This document shows, in pieces, positions 5,609 to 12,814 of a DNA stretch of 21,742 nt. The notes under the pieces were generated by a model. That model made no database searches. It was not told the DNA's origin and saw only the letters and a program-made list of their open reading frames with translations. Source of the stretch: Wenzhouxiangella sp. (GTDB lineage: Bacteria; Pseudomonadota; Gammaproteobacteria; Xanthomonadales; Wenzhouxiangellaceae); contig SKKV01000146.1 of the NCBI GenBank assembly GCA_007123575.1, forward strand, positions 1 through 21,742, read 5' to 3'. Numbering within the stretch: the first letter of the stretch is position 1; every line of letters starts with the position of its first letter. Position numbers and translations under genes: made by a program.

Positions 5609-8307
5609 ACGACATCGCAAAGGTCAACGGCAACGAGCAGCCCAAGCCGAGGCGGCCCTATACGCGCCTGAGCGGCCTGGAGCCGCTGGTCATCACGCCT
5701 GAGCTGGGTTTCGTCAACGTCGGCGAACGCACCAATGTCACCGGCTCGGCGCGCTTCAAGCGCCTGATCCTGGACGACAATTACGACGAAGCCATAGAAG
5801 TCGCCCTGCAGCAGGTCGAGAATGGCGCTCAGATTATCGACGTCAACATGGACGAAGGCCTGCTCGATTCCGAGGAGGCAATGGTCACCTTCCTCAACCT
5901 GATCGCCGCCGAGCCCGACATTGCCCGGGTGCCGGTGATGGTGGACTCAAGCAAGTTCAGCGTTATCGAGGCCGGCCTGCGCTGCCTGCAGGGCAAGGGC
6001 GTGGTCAACTCGATCAGTCTGAAGGAAGGCGAGGAGGCCTTTCTTGACCAGGCCCGGCGCGTGCGCCGCTATGGTGCCGCCGTGGTCGTGATGGCTTTTG
6101 ACGAAAAGGGTCAGGCCGACGATGCCGAACGCATGGTTGAATGCCTGTCCCGGGCCTACCGTCTACTGACTGAAGAGGCCGGCTTTCCGCCCGAAGACAT
6201 CATCTTCGACCCCAACATCTTCCCGGTCGCGACCGGCATGGATGAGCACAACAATTACTCCATGGAGTTCATCAACGCCACCCGCGAGCTAAAGAAGCGC
6301 TTCCCTTACAGCCATGTCTCGGGTGGTGTCTCGAACATGTCGTTTTCGTTTCGCGGCAACAATGTTGTCCGCGAGGCAATGCACTCGGTATTCCTGTACC
6401 ACGCCACCAAGGCCGGCATGGACATGGGCATCGTTAACGCCGGCCAGCTCGAAGTCTACGACGACATCGACCCCGAACTGCGCGAGCTGGTCGAGGACGT
6501 GGTTCTCAATCGGCGCTCCGATGCCACCGAGCGACTGCTGGATGCAGCCGACCGCTACAAGGGAGAAGGCAAGCAGCAGGAAAAGGACGAGGCCTGGCGC
6601 GAAAAACCGGTTGCCGAGCGCCTGAAGTACTCCCTGGTCAAAGGTATCGACAAATTCATTGTCGATGATACCGAGGAAGCGCGGCAGCAGCACGCCAGCT
6701 CGCTGGAAGTGATCGAGGGCCCGCTGATGGACGGAATGAACTACGTCGGCGACCTGTTTGGCGATGGCCGCATGTTCCTCCCCCAGGTGGTCAAGTCGGC
6801 CCGGGTGATGAAAAAGGCCGTGGCCCACCTCGTGCCTTACCTGGAAAAGGAAAAGAAGGTCGGCGAGAAGAAGGGCAAGATCCTGATGGCCACGGTCAAG
6901 GGCGATGTGCACGATATCGGCAAGAACATCGTCGGCGTCGTCCTGGCCTGCAACGGTTTCGATATTGTCGATCTGGGCGTAATGGTCCCGACCGAGAAGA
7001 TCCTGGCCGAGGCGCGCAAGCACGAGGTGGACGTCATTGGCCTGTCCGGACTGATCACCCCGTCGCTGGATGAAATGGTCAGCGTCGCCGAGGCGATGAA
7101 CAGCGAGCAATTCGACCTGCCGCTGATGATTGGTGGCGCCACGACCTCGCGCGCCCACACCGCGCTGAAAATCGACCCTTGCTACCCACACGGCGTGGTC
7201 TGGGTCAAGGATGCCTCCAGATCGGTGGACGTGGCCCGCAAGCTGGCCAGCAAGACCCACCGCAAAGACTACGCATCCGGAATACGCGATGAATACGAGC
7301 AGTTCCGCGACCGCCAGGCAAAGCGCAAGACCCGCAAGCCCCTGGCCGGCCTGGAACAGGCCCGCGCCAAGCGCCTTGAGCTGGACTTCGCCGCCAGCCC
7401 GCCGCAAGCGCCTGCCCAGCCGGGGCTGCACGTGATCGAATCCTGGCCGCTGCAGGAGCTGGTGGACTACATTGACTGGACCCCGTTTTTCCGCACTTGG
7501 GAACTGGCTGGCCGCTTTCCCGACATTCTTGAAGACGAGGTGGTTGGCGAAGCCGCGACCAGCCTGTTCGAGGACGCACAGGCGATGCTCGAGCGCATCG
7601 TCAAGGAGCGGTGGCTGACCGCGCGCGCCGTCTGCGGCCTGCTGCCGGCCAACAGCGATGGAGACGACGTGCTGCTCTACACCGACGAATCGCGCCAGGA
7701 AGTACGGGAACGGCTGGTCTGTCTGCGCCAGCAGGCCGACAAGGACGGCCCCAACCTGTGCCTGGCCGATTTTGTCGCTCCGACAGACAGCGGCGTTAAG
7801 GACTGGGCCGGACTGTTCGCCGTCACCGCCGGGTTGGGGATCGAGGAGGCCCAGAAGAGATTGCCGAAAGACGACGACTATGCTGACATCATGCTCAAGG
7901 CCCTGGCTGACCGCTTGGCCGAAGCCCTGGCCGAGACCCTGCACCACAAGGTCAGGACCGAACTATGGGGCTACGACAAGAAGGAACAACTCAACAACAA
8001 AGCACTGATCGACGAACAATACCGTGGCATCCGCCCGGCCCCCGGCTACCCGGCCTGCCCCGACCACAGCGAAAAAACCAAGATTTTTGACCTGCTGGAC
8101 GCGCCGGGCAATGCCAACATGCAATTGACCGAAAGTTTCGCCATGCTGCCGACAGCCGCCGTCAGCGGCTACTACTTCGCCCACCCGGAGTCAAAGTACT
8201 TCGTCGTCGGCAAACTCGACCGCGACCAGGTCCAGGATTATGCAAAGCGGAAGGGAGTCAGCCTGGAGCAGGCGGAGAAGTTCTTGAGACCGAATTTGGC
8301 CTACTGA
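5605..8307 (+). CDS. metH: Methionine synthase, folate/cobalamin/activation subunit, split MetH
   Basis: The 900-residue protein supplies the remaining three MetH modules. The pterin-binding methyltetrahydrofolate domain occupies about 25-310 (FVNVGERTNVTGS; IDVNMDEGLLD; FDPNIFPVATGM). The cobalamin cap and Rossmann domain occupy about 350-590, with DVHDIGKN at 434-441 whose His436 is the lower axial cobalt ligand, followed by GLSGLITPS and MIGGATTS. The C-terminal S-adenosylmethionine-dependent reactivation domain spans about 620-895 with RPAPGYPACPDH beginning at Arg810. The four-base overlap with the first gene implies coupled translation and stoichiometric assembly of a two-subunit enzyme. 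The enzyme transfers the methyl group from 5-methyltetrahydrofolate to homocysteine through B12. All key motifs are intact, so reactivation by SAM and flavodoxin should be possible. Confidence 0.97.
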   Translation: MNDIAKVNGNEQPKPRRPYTRLSGLEPLVITPELGFVNVGERTNVTGSARFKRLILDDNYDEAIEVALQQVENGAQIIDVNMDEGLLDSEEAMVTFLNLIAAEPDIARVPVMVDSSKFSVIEAGLRCLQGKGVVNSISLKEGEEAFLDQARRVRRYGAAVVVMAFDEKGQADDAERMVECLSRAYRLLTEEAGFPPEDIIFDPNIFPVATGMDEHNNYSMEFINATRELKKRFPYSHVSGGVSNMSFSFRGNNVVREAMHSVFLYHATKAGMDMGIVNAGQLEVYDDIDPELRELVEDVVLNRRSDATERLLDAADRYKGEGKQQEKDEAWREKPVAERLKYSLVKGIDKFIVDDTEEARQQHASSLEVIEGPLMDGMNYVGDLFGDGRMFLPQVVKSARVMKKAVAHLVPYLEKEKKVGEKKGKILMATVKGDVHDIGKNIVGVVLACNGFDIVDLGVMVPTEKILAEARKHEVDVIGLSGLITPSLDEMVSVAEAMNSEQFDLPLMIGGATTSRAHTALKIDPCYPHGVVWVKDASRSVDVARKLASKTHRKDYASGIRDEYEQFRDRQAKRKTRKPLAGLEQARAKRLELDFAASPPQAPAQPGLHVIESWPLQELVDYIDWTPFFRTWELAGRFPDILEDEVVGEAATSLFEDAQAMLERIVKERWLTARAVCGLLPANSDGDDVLLYTDESRQEVRERLVCLRQQADKDGPNLCLADFVAPTDSGVKDWAGLFAVTAGLGIEEAQKRLPKDDDYADIMLKALADRLAEALAETLHHKVRTELWGYDKKEQLNNKALIDEQYRGIRPAPGYPACPDHSEKTKIFDLLDAPGNANMQLTESFAMLPTAAVSGYYFAHPESKYFVVGKLDRDQVQDYAKRKGVSLEQAEKFLRPNLAY

Positions 8308-8321
8308 GGTAGCAGGGAACA

Positions 8322-8342
8322 GGTGAGCGCAAGGCGCTCACC
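8322..8342. terminator. Perfect hairpin between convergent metH2 and DUF2058 genes
   Basis: GGTGAGCGC (8322-8330), loop AAG, GCGCTCACC (8334-8342) gives a perfect 9-bp stem. It sits 15 bp after the metH2 stop and overlaps the DUF2058 stop codon (8338-8340). No T-tract follows on either strand, so it may stabilise both 3' ends or assist termination rather than act as a classic intrinsic terminator. Confidence 0.5.
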
Positions 8343-8922
8343 AAATCAGGTCATCCGGCACCGACGGATAGTGGCTGCCGTCGTCTTCGGGCTCGTCCTT
8401 GCCCTCCAGCTGGGGCACCAGGTCAGGAGCGATTTCCTTGTAGGCAGCCAACGTTCCCAGGGTTACCAACAAATAAGAACCGCGAAGGTTGACCACGCCG
8501 ATTTCGCCGCGATTTAGTTGCTCGCGCTGCTCCGCGCTGCACAGCACCCGGCGGATGCGGCCCATGTGCTCGAAATAGCGCGGCAGCTCAGCATCCTTGC
8601 GGTTGAGGGTATTGCCCTTGATCAGCGCATCGAGCTTGAGATTGCGCTGGCGCCGCTCTTCCTGGGCCTTGACCCGGCGCTGCTTGGCCGCCTCCTTTTC
8701 CTGGACCTCGGCACGCTGCCGGGCCTTGTAGGCCCGCGCCAGGTCGGACTCGGCGCTGGACTTCGTTTGCCTGACAGGTCGGCCGGCCGGCCTGCGCTTG
8801 CCCGAGGGCTTTGCAGTGGCCTTTTTCTTGGGACCCGGGCGCGCAGGCTTGTTGCGCGCCTTCTCGATTTGCTGTTCGTCAGCCAGCCCTGCCTTGAGCA
8901 GGGCATCCTGCAATGAGCCCAT
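8338..8922 (-). CDS. yaiL: DUF2058 family protein (YaiL-like)
   Basis: This 194-residue protein matches the DUF2058 family. It starts with MGSLQDALLKAGLADEQQ, followed by a long, very basic Lys/Arg/Pro/Ala-rich stretch (about 22-58) and a charged helical segment (about 60-95). The globular C-terminal domain contains RYFEHMGRIRRVLCSAEQREQL, GEIGVVNLRGSYLLV and a C-terminal acidic tail ending PDDLIW. E. coli YaiL is annotated as a nucleoprotein or polynucleotide-associated protein, consistent with the basic region binding nucleic acid; the exact function is unknown. The gene begins 21 bp after the FKBP stop on the same strand and is probably its operon partner. Confidence 0.88.
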   Translation of the reverse strand: MGSLQDALLKAGLADEQQIEKARNKPARPGPKKKATAKPSGKRRPAGRPVRQTKSSAESDLARAYKARQRAEVQEKEAAKQRRVKAQEERRQRNLKLDALIKGNTLNRKDAELPRYFEHMGRIRRVLCSAEQREQLNRGEIGVVNLRGSYLLVTLGTLAAYKEIAPDLVPQLEGKDEPEDDGSHYPSVPDDLIW

Positions 8923-8943
8923 CGCGTTGTAGCCCTGCCTCGT

Positions 8944-9636
8944 TCAGTCGCTTTGAACTTCAATCAGCTCGACTTCAAAAATCAGCGTCGAATTGGGGCC
9001 GATCGGTCCAGGGCGCCCCATTTCACCATAGGCCAGGTCGGCCGGGATGAAAAATTCGAAGCGAGAACCTTCCTGCATCAGCTGAACACCCTCGGTCCAA
9101 CCCGGAATCACCTGGTTGAGGGCGAAGGTAGCTGGCTCGCCGCGATCAAACGAGCTATCGAACTGGGTTCCGTTGAGCAGCGTGCCGCGATAATGCACGG
9201 TGACAACATCCTGAGCCCCAGGGCTGGCACCGTCACCGAGCTCGATGACTCGATACTGGAGACCCGACTCGGTTTCCAGGACATCATCGCGTTCACGGTT
9301 TTGCGCAAGAAAGGCCTGACCTTCCTCAAGGTTGCGCGTTGCATCACGATCGCGCTGCTGTTCCATTTCGGCCTGACGCGCCTGCATGAATTCATTGCGC
9401 ACTTCGAGAGCCTCTTCCTGGCTCATCCGCAGGGTTTCGCCGCTGTAGCTGGCGTTGATGGCCTCGATCAACACATCAATATTCAGGTCCATGTCCTGAT
9501 CGGCCAGCGACTGACCGATGTCCATGCCAATCATGTAGCTGACCCTGTCCTCCATGGAGTCGAAATCACTGGCCAGAACGGGTGCGGAAATCATCGAAGC
9601 CGCCAGACCGGCAGCAATAAGTTGCTTGATTCGCAT
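8944..9636 (-). CDS. Periplasmic FKBP-type peptidyl-prolyl cis-trans isomerase (FkpA/Mip-like)
   Basis: The protein has 230 residues. Residues 1-22 are a signal peptide with a likely cut after PVLA, so the mature protein is periplasmic. Residues about 26-105 form the alpha-helical FKBP N-terminal dimerisation domain, followed by a charged, Arg/Gln/Glu-rich helix. The FKBP catalytic domain runs from about 120 to 228: VTVHYRGTLLNGTQFDSSFDRG, FALNQVIPGWTEGVQLM, and a C-terminal AYGEMG...IGPNSTLIFEVELI. These include the aromatic and Asp residues of the active pocket. Such proteins are chaperone-isomerases for outer-membrane and periplasmic proteins. AGGAG lies about 11 nt before ATG 9636. The gene leads a probable two-gene operon with the DUF2058 gene. 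Confidence 0.95.
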   Translation of the reverse strand: MRIKQLIAAGLAASMISAPVLASDFDSMEDRVSYMIGMDIGQSLADQDMDLNIDVLIEAINASYSGETLRMSQEEALEVRNEFMQARQAEMEQQRDRDATRNLEEGQAFLAQNRERDDVLETESGLQYRVIELGDGASPGAQDVVTVHYRGTLLNGTQFDSSFDRGEPATFALNQVIPGWTEGVQLMQEGSRFEFFIPADLAYGEMGRPGPIGPNSTLIFEVELIEVQSD

Positions 9637-9755
9637 TGGGTTTGAATCTCCTAAAAAATAAAGGGAAACGAATTTGAAGAGGATGAGAATGTCATCAATC
9701 CGGACATACGACCACCAGGCCCGCGCGGTGGTTCAAACCCGGCATTTTAGCAGAA

Positions 9756-9800
9756 CCCCCACCCCCCTGCCAAAACCCCTTTCCCCTTTTCCTGTTCCCC
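9756..9800 (-). other. Putative G-quadruplex tract in the fkp/ytrA-type divergent intergenic region
   Basis: Five C-runs on the plus strand (5, 6, 4, 4 and 4 bases at 9756-9760, 9762-9767, 9776-9779, 9783-9786 and 9797-9800) give closely spaced G-runs on the minus strand. They lie upstream of the FKBP gene and about 16 bp upstream of the -35 of the GntR operon. The tract is purely pyrimidine-rich and non-coding. Confidence 0.45.
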
Positions 9801-9815
9801 AACTACCGAAACCAC

Positions 9816-9844
9816 TTGACTCTGTTGTGGTGTTGTACTAGAGT
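9816..9844 (+). promoter_or_regulatory. Predicted promoter of the GntR/ABC operon
   Basis: TTGACT (9816-9821), 17-nt spacer, TAGAGT (9839-9844). The -10 lies inside the dyad at 9829-9852, so a protein bound there would block RNA polymerase. Confidence 0.55.
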
Positions 9845-9852
9845 AGTACACC
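9829..9852. promoter_or_regulatory. YtrA-type GntR operator, GGTG-N16-CACC
   Basis: GGTG (9829-9832) and CACC (9849-9852) are separated by exactly 16 bases. The centre holds a perfect inverted repeat, TGTACTA-GAG-TAGTACA (9834-9850 region). From memory, GGTG-N16-CACC is the operator reported for the Xanthomonas YtrA-family GntR regulator. Here it covers the -10 of an operon that encodes just such a regulator, so autorepression is the natural reading. Confidence 0.75.
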
Positions 9853-9883
9853 AACACGATGAACATACACAAGGAGCGCTGCC

Positions 9884-10180
9884 ATGTTGCCTGTCGTCAA
9901 ACGCAAGACCCTGGAAATACCGCACGGTCTGGCCGCTGTTGCTGCCGCCATCTGCATGGTGCTGGCATTTGCCTCGGACTTCGGCAGCCGCGAGCAGGCG
10001 CTGCGGGCCGAGGCGAGCGAAAGCCATCCGGTCGAAATCATCGCCAAGATACCGGACGAGCGCAACTCGGAGCAGAACTCATCGACCGAAAGCGCACGAC
10101 ACAACCGGATCAAACCAGCCGAAGGTCAGACCCTGCGCCGCCTGCTGCCGCTGTTTCCTCTGCCGAACAAAGGTGGTTGA
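9884..10180 (+). CDS. Small single-pass membrane protein, first gene of the GntR/ABC operon
   Basis: The 98-residue protein is preceded by AAGGAG seven nt before ATG 9884, a strong ribosome binding site. Residues about 15-31 (GLAAVAAAICMVLAFAS) form one hydrophobic segment. The remainder is hydrophilic and charged, ending in a Leu/Pro-rich tail (LRRLLPLFPLPNKGG). I do not recognise a family. Its stop overlaps the GntR start (TGATG at 10178-10182), and it lies directly after the operator-controlled promoter, so it belongs to the regulated unit. It might be an accessory subunit or sensor for the downstream ABC exporter; this is inferred from position only. Confidence 0.7.
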   Translation: MLPVVKRKTLEIPHGLAAVAAAICMVLAFASDFGSREQALRAEASESHPVEIIAKIPDERNSEQNSSTESARHNRIKPAEGQTLRRLLPLFPLPNKGG

Positions 10181-10545
10181 TGAGCACCCGCTGGGACGAT
10201 AATCAGCCGATTTACTGGCAGCTACGGGAAAAGACCGTAGCTGCCATCCTCGACAGCACCCTGGAGGAAGGCCAAGCCTTGCCTTCGGTTCGCCAGGTGG
10301 CCGTGGATTTCCAGGTCAACCCGTTGACCGTATCCAAGGCCTACCAGTCGCTAGCTGACGACGACCTGATCGAGAAACGCCGGGGCGTCGGCATGTTTGT
10401 GCGCGAGGGCGCTCGCGCCAAGCTGCTGGCCAGCGAGCGGGACCGATTCCTGAAGGAGGAATGGCCACGTTTGGCCAATCGCCTCGAACAGCTCGGCCTG
10501 ACCCTCGACGATCTGCGCCAATTCGAAACCAACCAAAAGAGCTGA
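10180..10545 (+). CDS. YtrA-family GntR transcriptional regulator
   Basis: The 121-residue protein starts at ATG 10180, which shares its first base with the preceding stop. It begins QPIYWQLREK and carries the GntR winged helix at about residues 30-75: LPSVRQVAVDFQVNPLTVSKAYQSLADDDLIEKRRGVGMFV. The short C-terminal tail (about 45 residues, two helices) rather than an effector-binding domain marks the YtrA subfamily, which usually represses linked ABC-transporter genes. The GGTG-N16-CACC site over the operon promoter supports autorepression. The ATPase gene follows after 7 bp. The inducing signal is unknown; in other bacteria YtrA operons respond to cell-envelope-acting compounds. Confidence 0.92.
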   Translation: MSTRWDDNQPIYWQLREKTVAAILDSTLEEGQALPSVRQVAVDFQVNPLTVSKAYQSLADDDLIEKRRGVGMFVREGARAKLLASERDRFLKEEWPRLANRLEQLGLTLDDLRQFETNQKS

Positions 10546-10552
10546 GCCTGCC

Positions 10553-11431
10553 ATGACCACCACCATCAAGGCCCGCAATCTGAGACGACACTTCGGCAGC
10601 ACGCGTGCGCTGGACGGCATCGACCTGGACATTCCGTCCGGTCGCATTGTCGGCCTGATTGGCCCGAACGGCGCCGGCAAGACAACTGCACTCAAGGCCA
10701 TTCTGGGCCTGAGCGGCTTTGACGGCGAGCTGTCGGTACTTGGCCTTGACCCGGCCAGGCAGCGCGACCGGCTGATGGAACAGGTCTGTTTCATTGCCGA
10801 TGTTGCCGTGCTGCCGCGCTGGGCGCGGGTCGGCCAGATTATTGACCTGACCGAGCGCCTGCACCCCCGATTTTCACGCGAACGCTGCATGCACTTTCTG
10901 AAAGATAGCAAGGTCAGGCCCGACGCCCGAATCCGGGCGCTTTCAAAGGGTATGGTCGTTCAATTGCACCTGGCCTTGGTTATGGCCATTGATGCGCGCC
11001 TGCTTGTCCTCGACGAACCAACACTGGGTCTGGACATCCTGTTTCGCAAGCAGTTTTATTCGAACCTGCTCAATGAATACTTCGACGAGCAGCGCACCAT
11101 CCTGATCACCACCCACCAAGTCGAGGAAGTCGAGCATATATTGACCGATCTGATTTTCATTCGCGACGGCAAGCTGGTGCTTAACAGCAGCATGGACGAG
11201 GTTCACGAACGCTATGTCGAACTGATGGTGCGACCTGACCAGGCCGACCAGGCCCGGGCGCTGGGGCCGCTGCATGAGCGCTTGCTTTTTGGTCGCCATA
11301 TCTTTCTGTTCGACAGTGCCGATAAGGGGCAGATCCAGGCACTCGGCGAAACCCACAAACCCAGCGTTGCCGACCTTTTCGTCGCCATGATGGGTCCTGA
11401 ATCGGCACCTGCCGCGGAGACCGTCGGATGA
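10553..11431 (+). CDS. ABC transporter ATP-binding protein of the YtrA-type operon
   Basis: The 292-residue nucleotide-binding protein has Walker A GPNGAGKTT at 37-45, Walker B LLVLDEP at 150-156, the D-loop GLD at 159-161 and the H-loop His188 in ITTHQVEE. The signature motif is LSKGM (130-134) rather than LSGGQ. The Q-loop position, in CFIADVAVLP around residue 83, appears to carry Asp instead of Gln. The C-terminal 70 residues form an extension beyond the core. Such variants are seen among ABC-2-type exporters' ATPases. Its stop overlaps the permease start by ATGA (11428-11431), so the two form one transporter, probably an exporter of lipid-linked or antimicrobial molecules. The substrate is not determinable. 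Confidence 0.92.
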   Translation: MTTTIKARNLRRHFGSTRALDGIDLDIPSGRIVGLIGPNGAGKTTALKAILGLSGFDGELSVLGLDPARQRDRLMEQVCFIADVAVLPRWARVGQIIDLTERLHPRFSRERCMHFLKDSKVRPDARIRALSKGMVVQLHLALVMAIDARLLVLDEPTLGLDILFRKQFYSNLLNEYFDEQRTILITTHQVEEVEHILTDLIFIRDGKLVLNSSMDEVHERYVELMVRPDQADQARALGPLHERLLFGRHIFLFDSADKGQIQALGETHKPSVADLFVAMMGPESAPAAETVG

Positions 11432-12381
11432 ACAATCGCACCCTGACAAATATGGCCACCCTGCTGCAACGCGAACTGTGGGAAAGCCCAGTGGCTTTCA
11501 AGTGGGCCCCGCTTGGCATCGGCGCCCTGATTTTGCTGTTTGTGGTCTTTTCCCTGATTATCGGCGGTCGATTTGATGCAGAAATGGCCTTCACCAGCGA
11601 CATGCTGCATCAGCTTGCCGCCCAGCCGGTCGACCAACGGCGGCTGCTGGTGTCTGGCGCGCTTTTTTCAATCTCGGCCATCTTCTTCCAGATCATGCTG
11701 CTGATCATTCTGTTTTACCTGTCCGGCAGCTTGTTCGATGACCGCAAGGACCGCTCAATCCTGTTCTGGAAGTCACTGCCGGTTTCCGACGGCATGACCG
11801 TGGCCTCGAAGCTGGCCAGCGCCTGCTTGCTGGTACCGGCGCTATTCCTGACCGCCATCATCCTGACCCAGATCATGCTGCTGCTGATCGCAACCGGCTA
11901 TGCTTTCATCGCTGGCGTCAATCCGATCACGACATTCTGGCTGCCGGCCAGCCTGCCACGCCTGTGGAGCGTGATGCTGCTGGGCATGCTGGTTCAGTCC
12001 TTGTGGCTGATGCCCATCTACGCCTGGCTGCTGTTCTGTTCCTCCTGGGCACCGCGCCTGCCGATCCTGATCGCCATAGCGATCCCGGCTGGCCTCGCCA
12101 TTGCCCAGCATGCCTGGACGCTGATTTCCAGCTTCACTCTGCCCGGCTTCAACTTTGGGCTCTTGATGCTAAAACGGCTTGGCAGCGGCATCCTGCCCAT
12201 GAGCGTCAATATCGAGTTTGACGGCAATATGCAGTCGATCGAGTTTAGCGAAGATTTGTTCATGAACTACGGCACGGTCCTTGGCTACTTGGGACGCATT
12301 GAAATGTGGGTAGGTCTGTTGATCGCCGCGGCATTGCTGTTTGCTGCCACCTGGTTCAGGCGTCGTGCCACTGACGGCTAA
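11428..12381 (+). CDS. ABC-2-type permease of the YtrA-type operon
   Basis: The 317-residue membrane protein has about six hydrophobic helices: near 28-46, 72-97, 125-152, 170-200 (interrupted), 207-230 and 290-309. A conserved cytoplasmic loop after helix 2 reads LFDDRKDRSILFWKSLPVSD. This motif is common in ABC-2 permeases that pair with YtrA-type regulators. A large extracytoplasmic or re-entrant region lies between helices 5 and 6. It overlaps the ATPase by four bases and the next small membrane protein by about 17 bases, so the operon is tightly coupled. It would form the transmembrane half of the exporter. Confidence 0.9.
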   Translation: MNNRTLTNMATLLQRELWESPVAFKWAPLGIGALILLFVVFSLIIGGRFDAEMAFTSDMLHQLAAQPVDQRRLLVSGALFSISAIFFQIMLLIILFYLSGSLFDDRKDRSILFWKSLPVSDGMTVASKLASACLLVPALFLTAIILTQIMLLLIATGYAFIAGVNPITTFWLPASLPRLWSVMLLGMLVQSLWLMPIYAWLLFCSSWAPRLPILIAIAIPAGLAIAQHAWTLISSFTLPGFNFGLLMLKRLGSGILPMSVNIEFDGNMQSIEFSEDLFMNYGTVLGYLGRIEMWVGLLIAAALLFAATWFRRRATDG

Positions 12382-12724
12382 GTCCCAACGCTGGGCCGAA
12401 TTGACCCTGCTTGTTTTTCTGCTGGCGGCGCTTGGCTTGGCAGGCTACCTGCTGACAGGCTCGCGACCGTCGATGTTTGGTCTGGGCCTGGGCATGGCTG
12501 CAGCAGCACCGCTACTGTACCTGGTCCACCAATGGCTGCAACCGGAGAAAGTCCTTCACCACCCGGTGCTGGTCTCTGTCAGCAGCGGCTTGGGTTGTGT
12601 CATTGTTATGGTCGGTATCCAGCGATTCGGTGAGCACCACCAATGGATTCTGGTGCCCAGCCTGGCCGTGCTGGTTATCTGGATGGTCTATCAGCGCTGG
12701 GTCTTGCGTCGGTCACCAGACTGA
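12365..12724 (+). CDS. Small membrane protein, last gene of the GntR/ABC operon
   Basis: The 119-residue protein is hydrophobic, with four predicted helices (about 10-30, 36-54, 64-82 and 93-110). The chosen start is GTG 12365, inside the end of the permease gene, because the frame has no later ATG before the first helix; translation would be coupled to the permease. An upstream CTG at 12341 opens the same frame but has no better ribosome binding site. No family is recognised. Its position suggests an accessory membrane subunit of the ABC transporter. Confidence 0.65.
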   Translation: MPLTAKSQRWAELTLLVFLLAALGLAGYLLTGSRPSMFGLGLGMAAAAPLLYLVHQWLQPEKVLHHPVLVSVSSGLGCVIVMVGIQRFGEHHQWILVPSLAVLVIWMVYQRWVLRRSPD

Positions 12725-12730
12725 TCCGGT

Positions 12731-12759
12731 TTGGAGTTGACGCTGTTTGCAGCTATCAT
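12731..12759 (+). promoter_or_regulatory. Possible promoter of the EAL-domain gene
   Basis: TTGGAG (12731-12736), 17-nt spacer, TATCAT (12754-12759). The -10 is good and the -35 weak. A short hairpin with T5 follows at 12769-12791, inside the leader. Confidence 0.35.
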
Positions 12760-12768
12760 GGCGCGTGG

Positions 12769-12791
12769 TCCGGTCGCATTGCCGGATTTTT
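12769..12791 (+). terminator. Weak hairpin with T5 between the ABC operon and the EAL gene
   Basis: TCCGG (12769-12773), 8-nt loop, CCGGA (12782-12786) then TTTTT. It could terminate the upstream operon or attenuate the EAL transcript. The stem is only five base pairs. Confidence 0.3.
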
Positions 12792-12814
12792 GAAAACAGG
12801 GGCGGTAACCAGAA

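Noticed and set aside
6289..7947. 552-residue open frame on the minus strand opposite metH2
   Set aside because: It is a codon-bias shadow of a GC-rich gene. metH2 on the plus strand has all expected domains, and the antisense product is low-complexity with no recognisable family.
8953..9645. 230-residue plus-strand frame opposite the FKBP gene
   Set aside because: It mirrors the FKBP gene almost exactly. The minus-strand product has a signal peptide and complete FKBP motifs, while the antisense has none.
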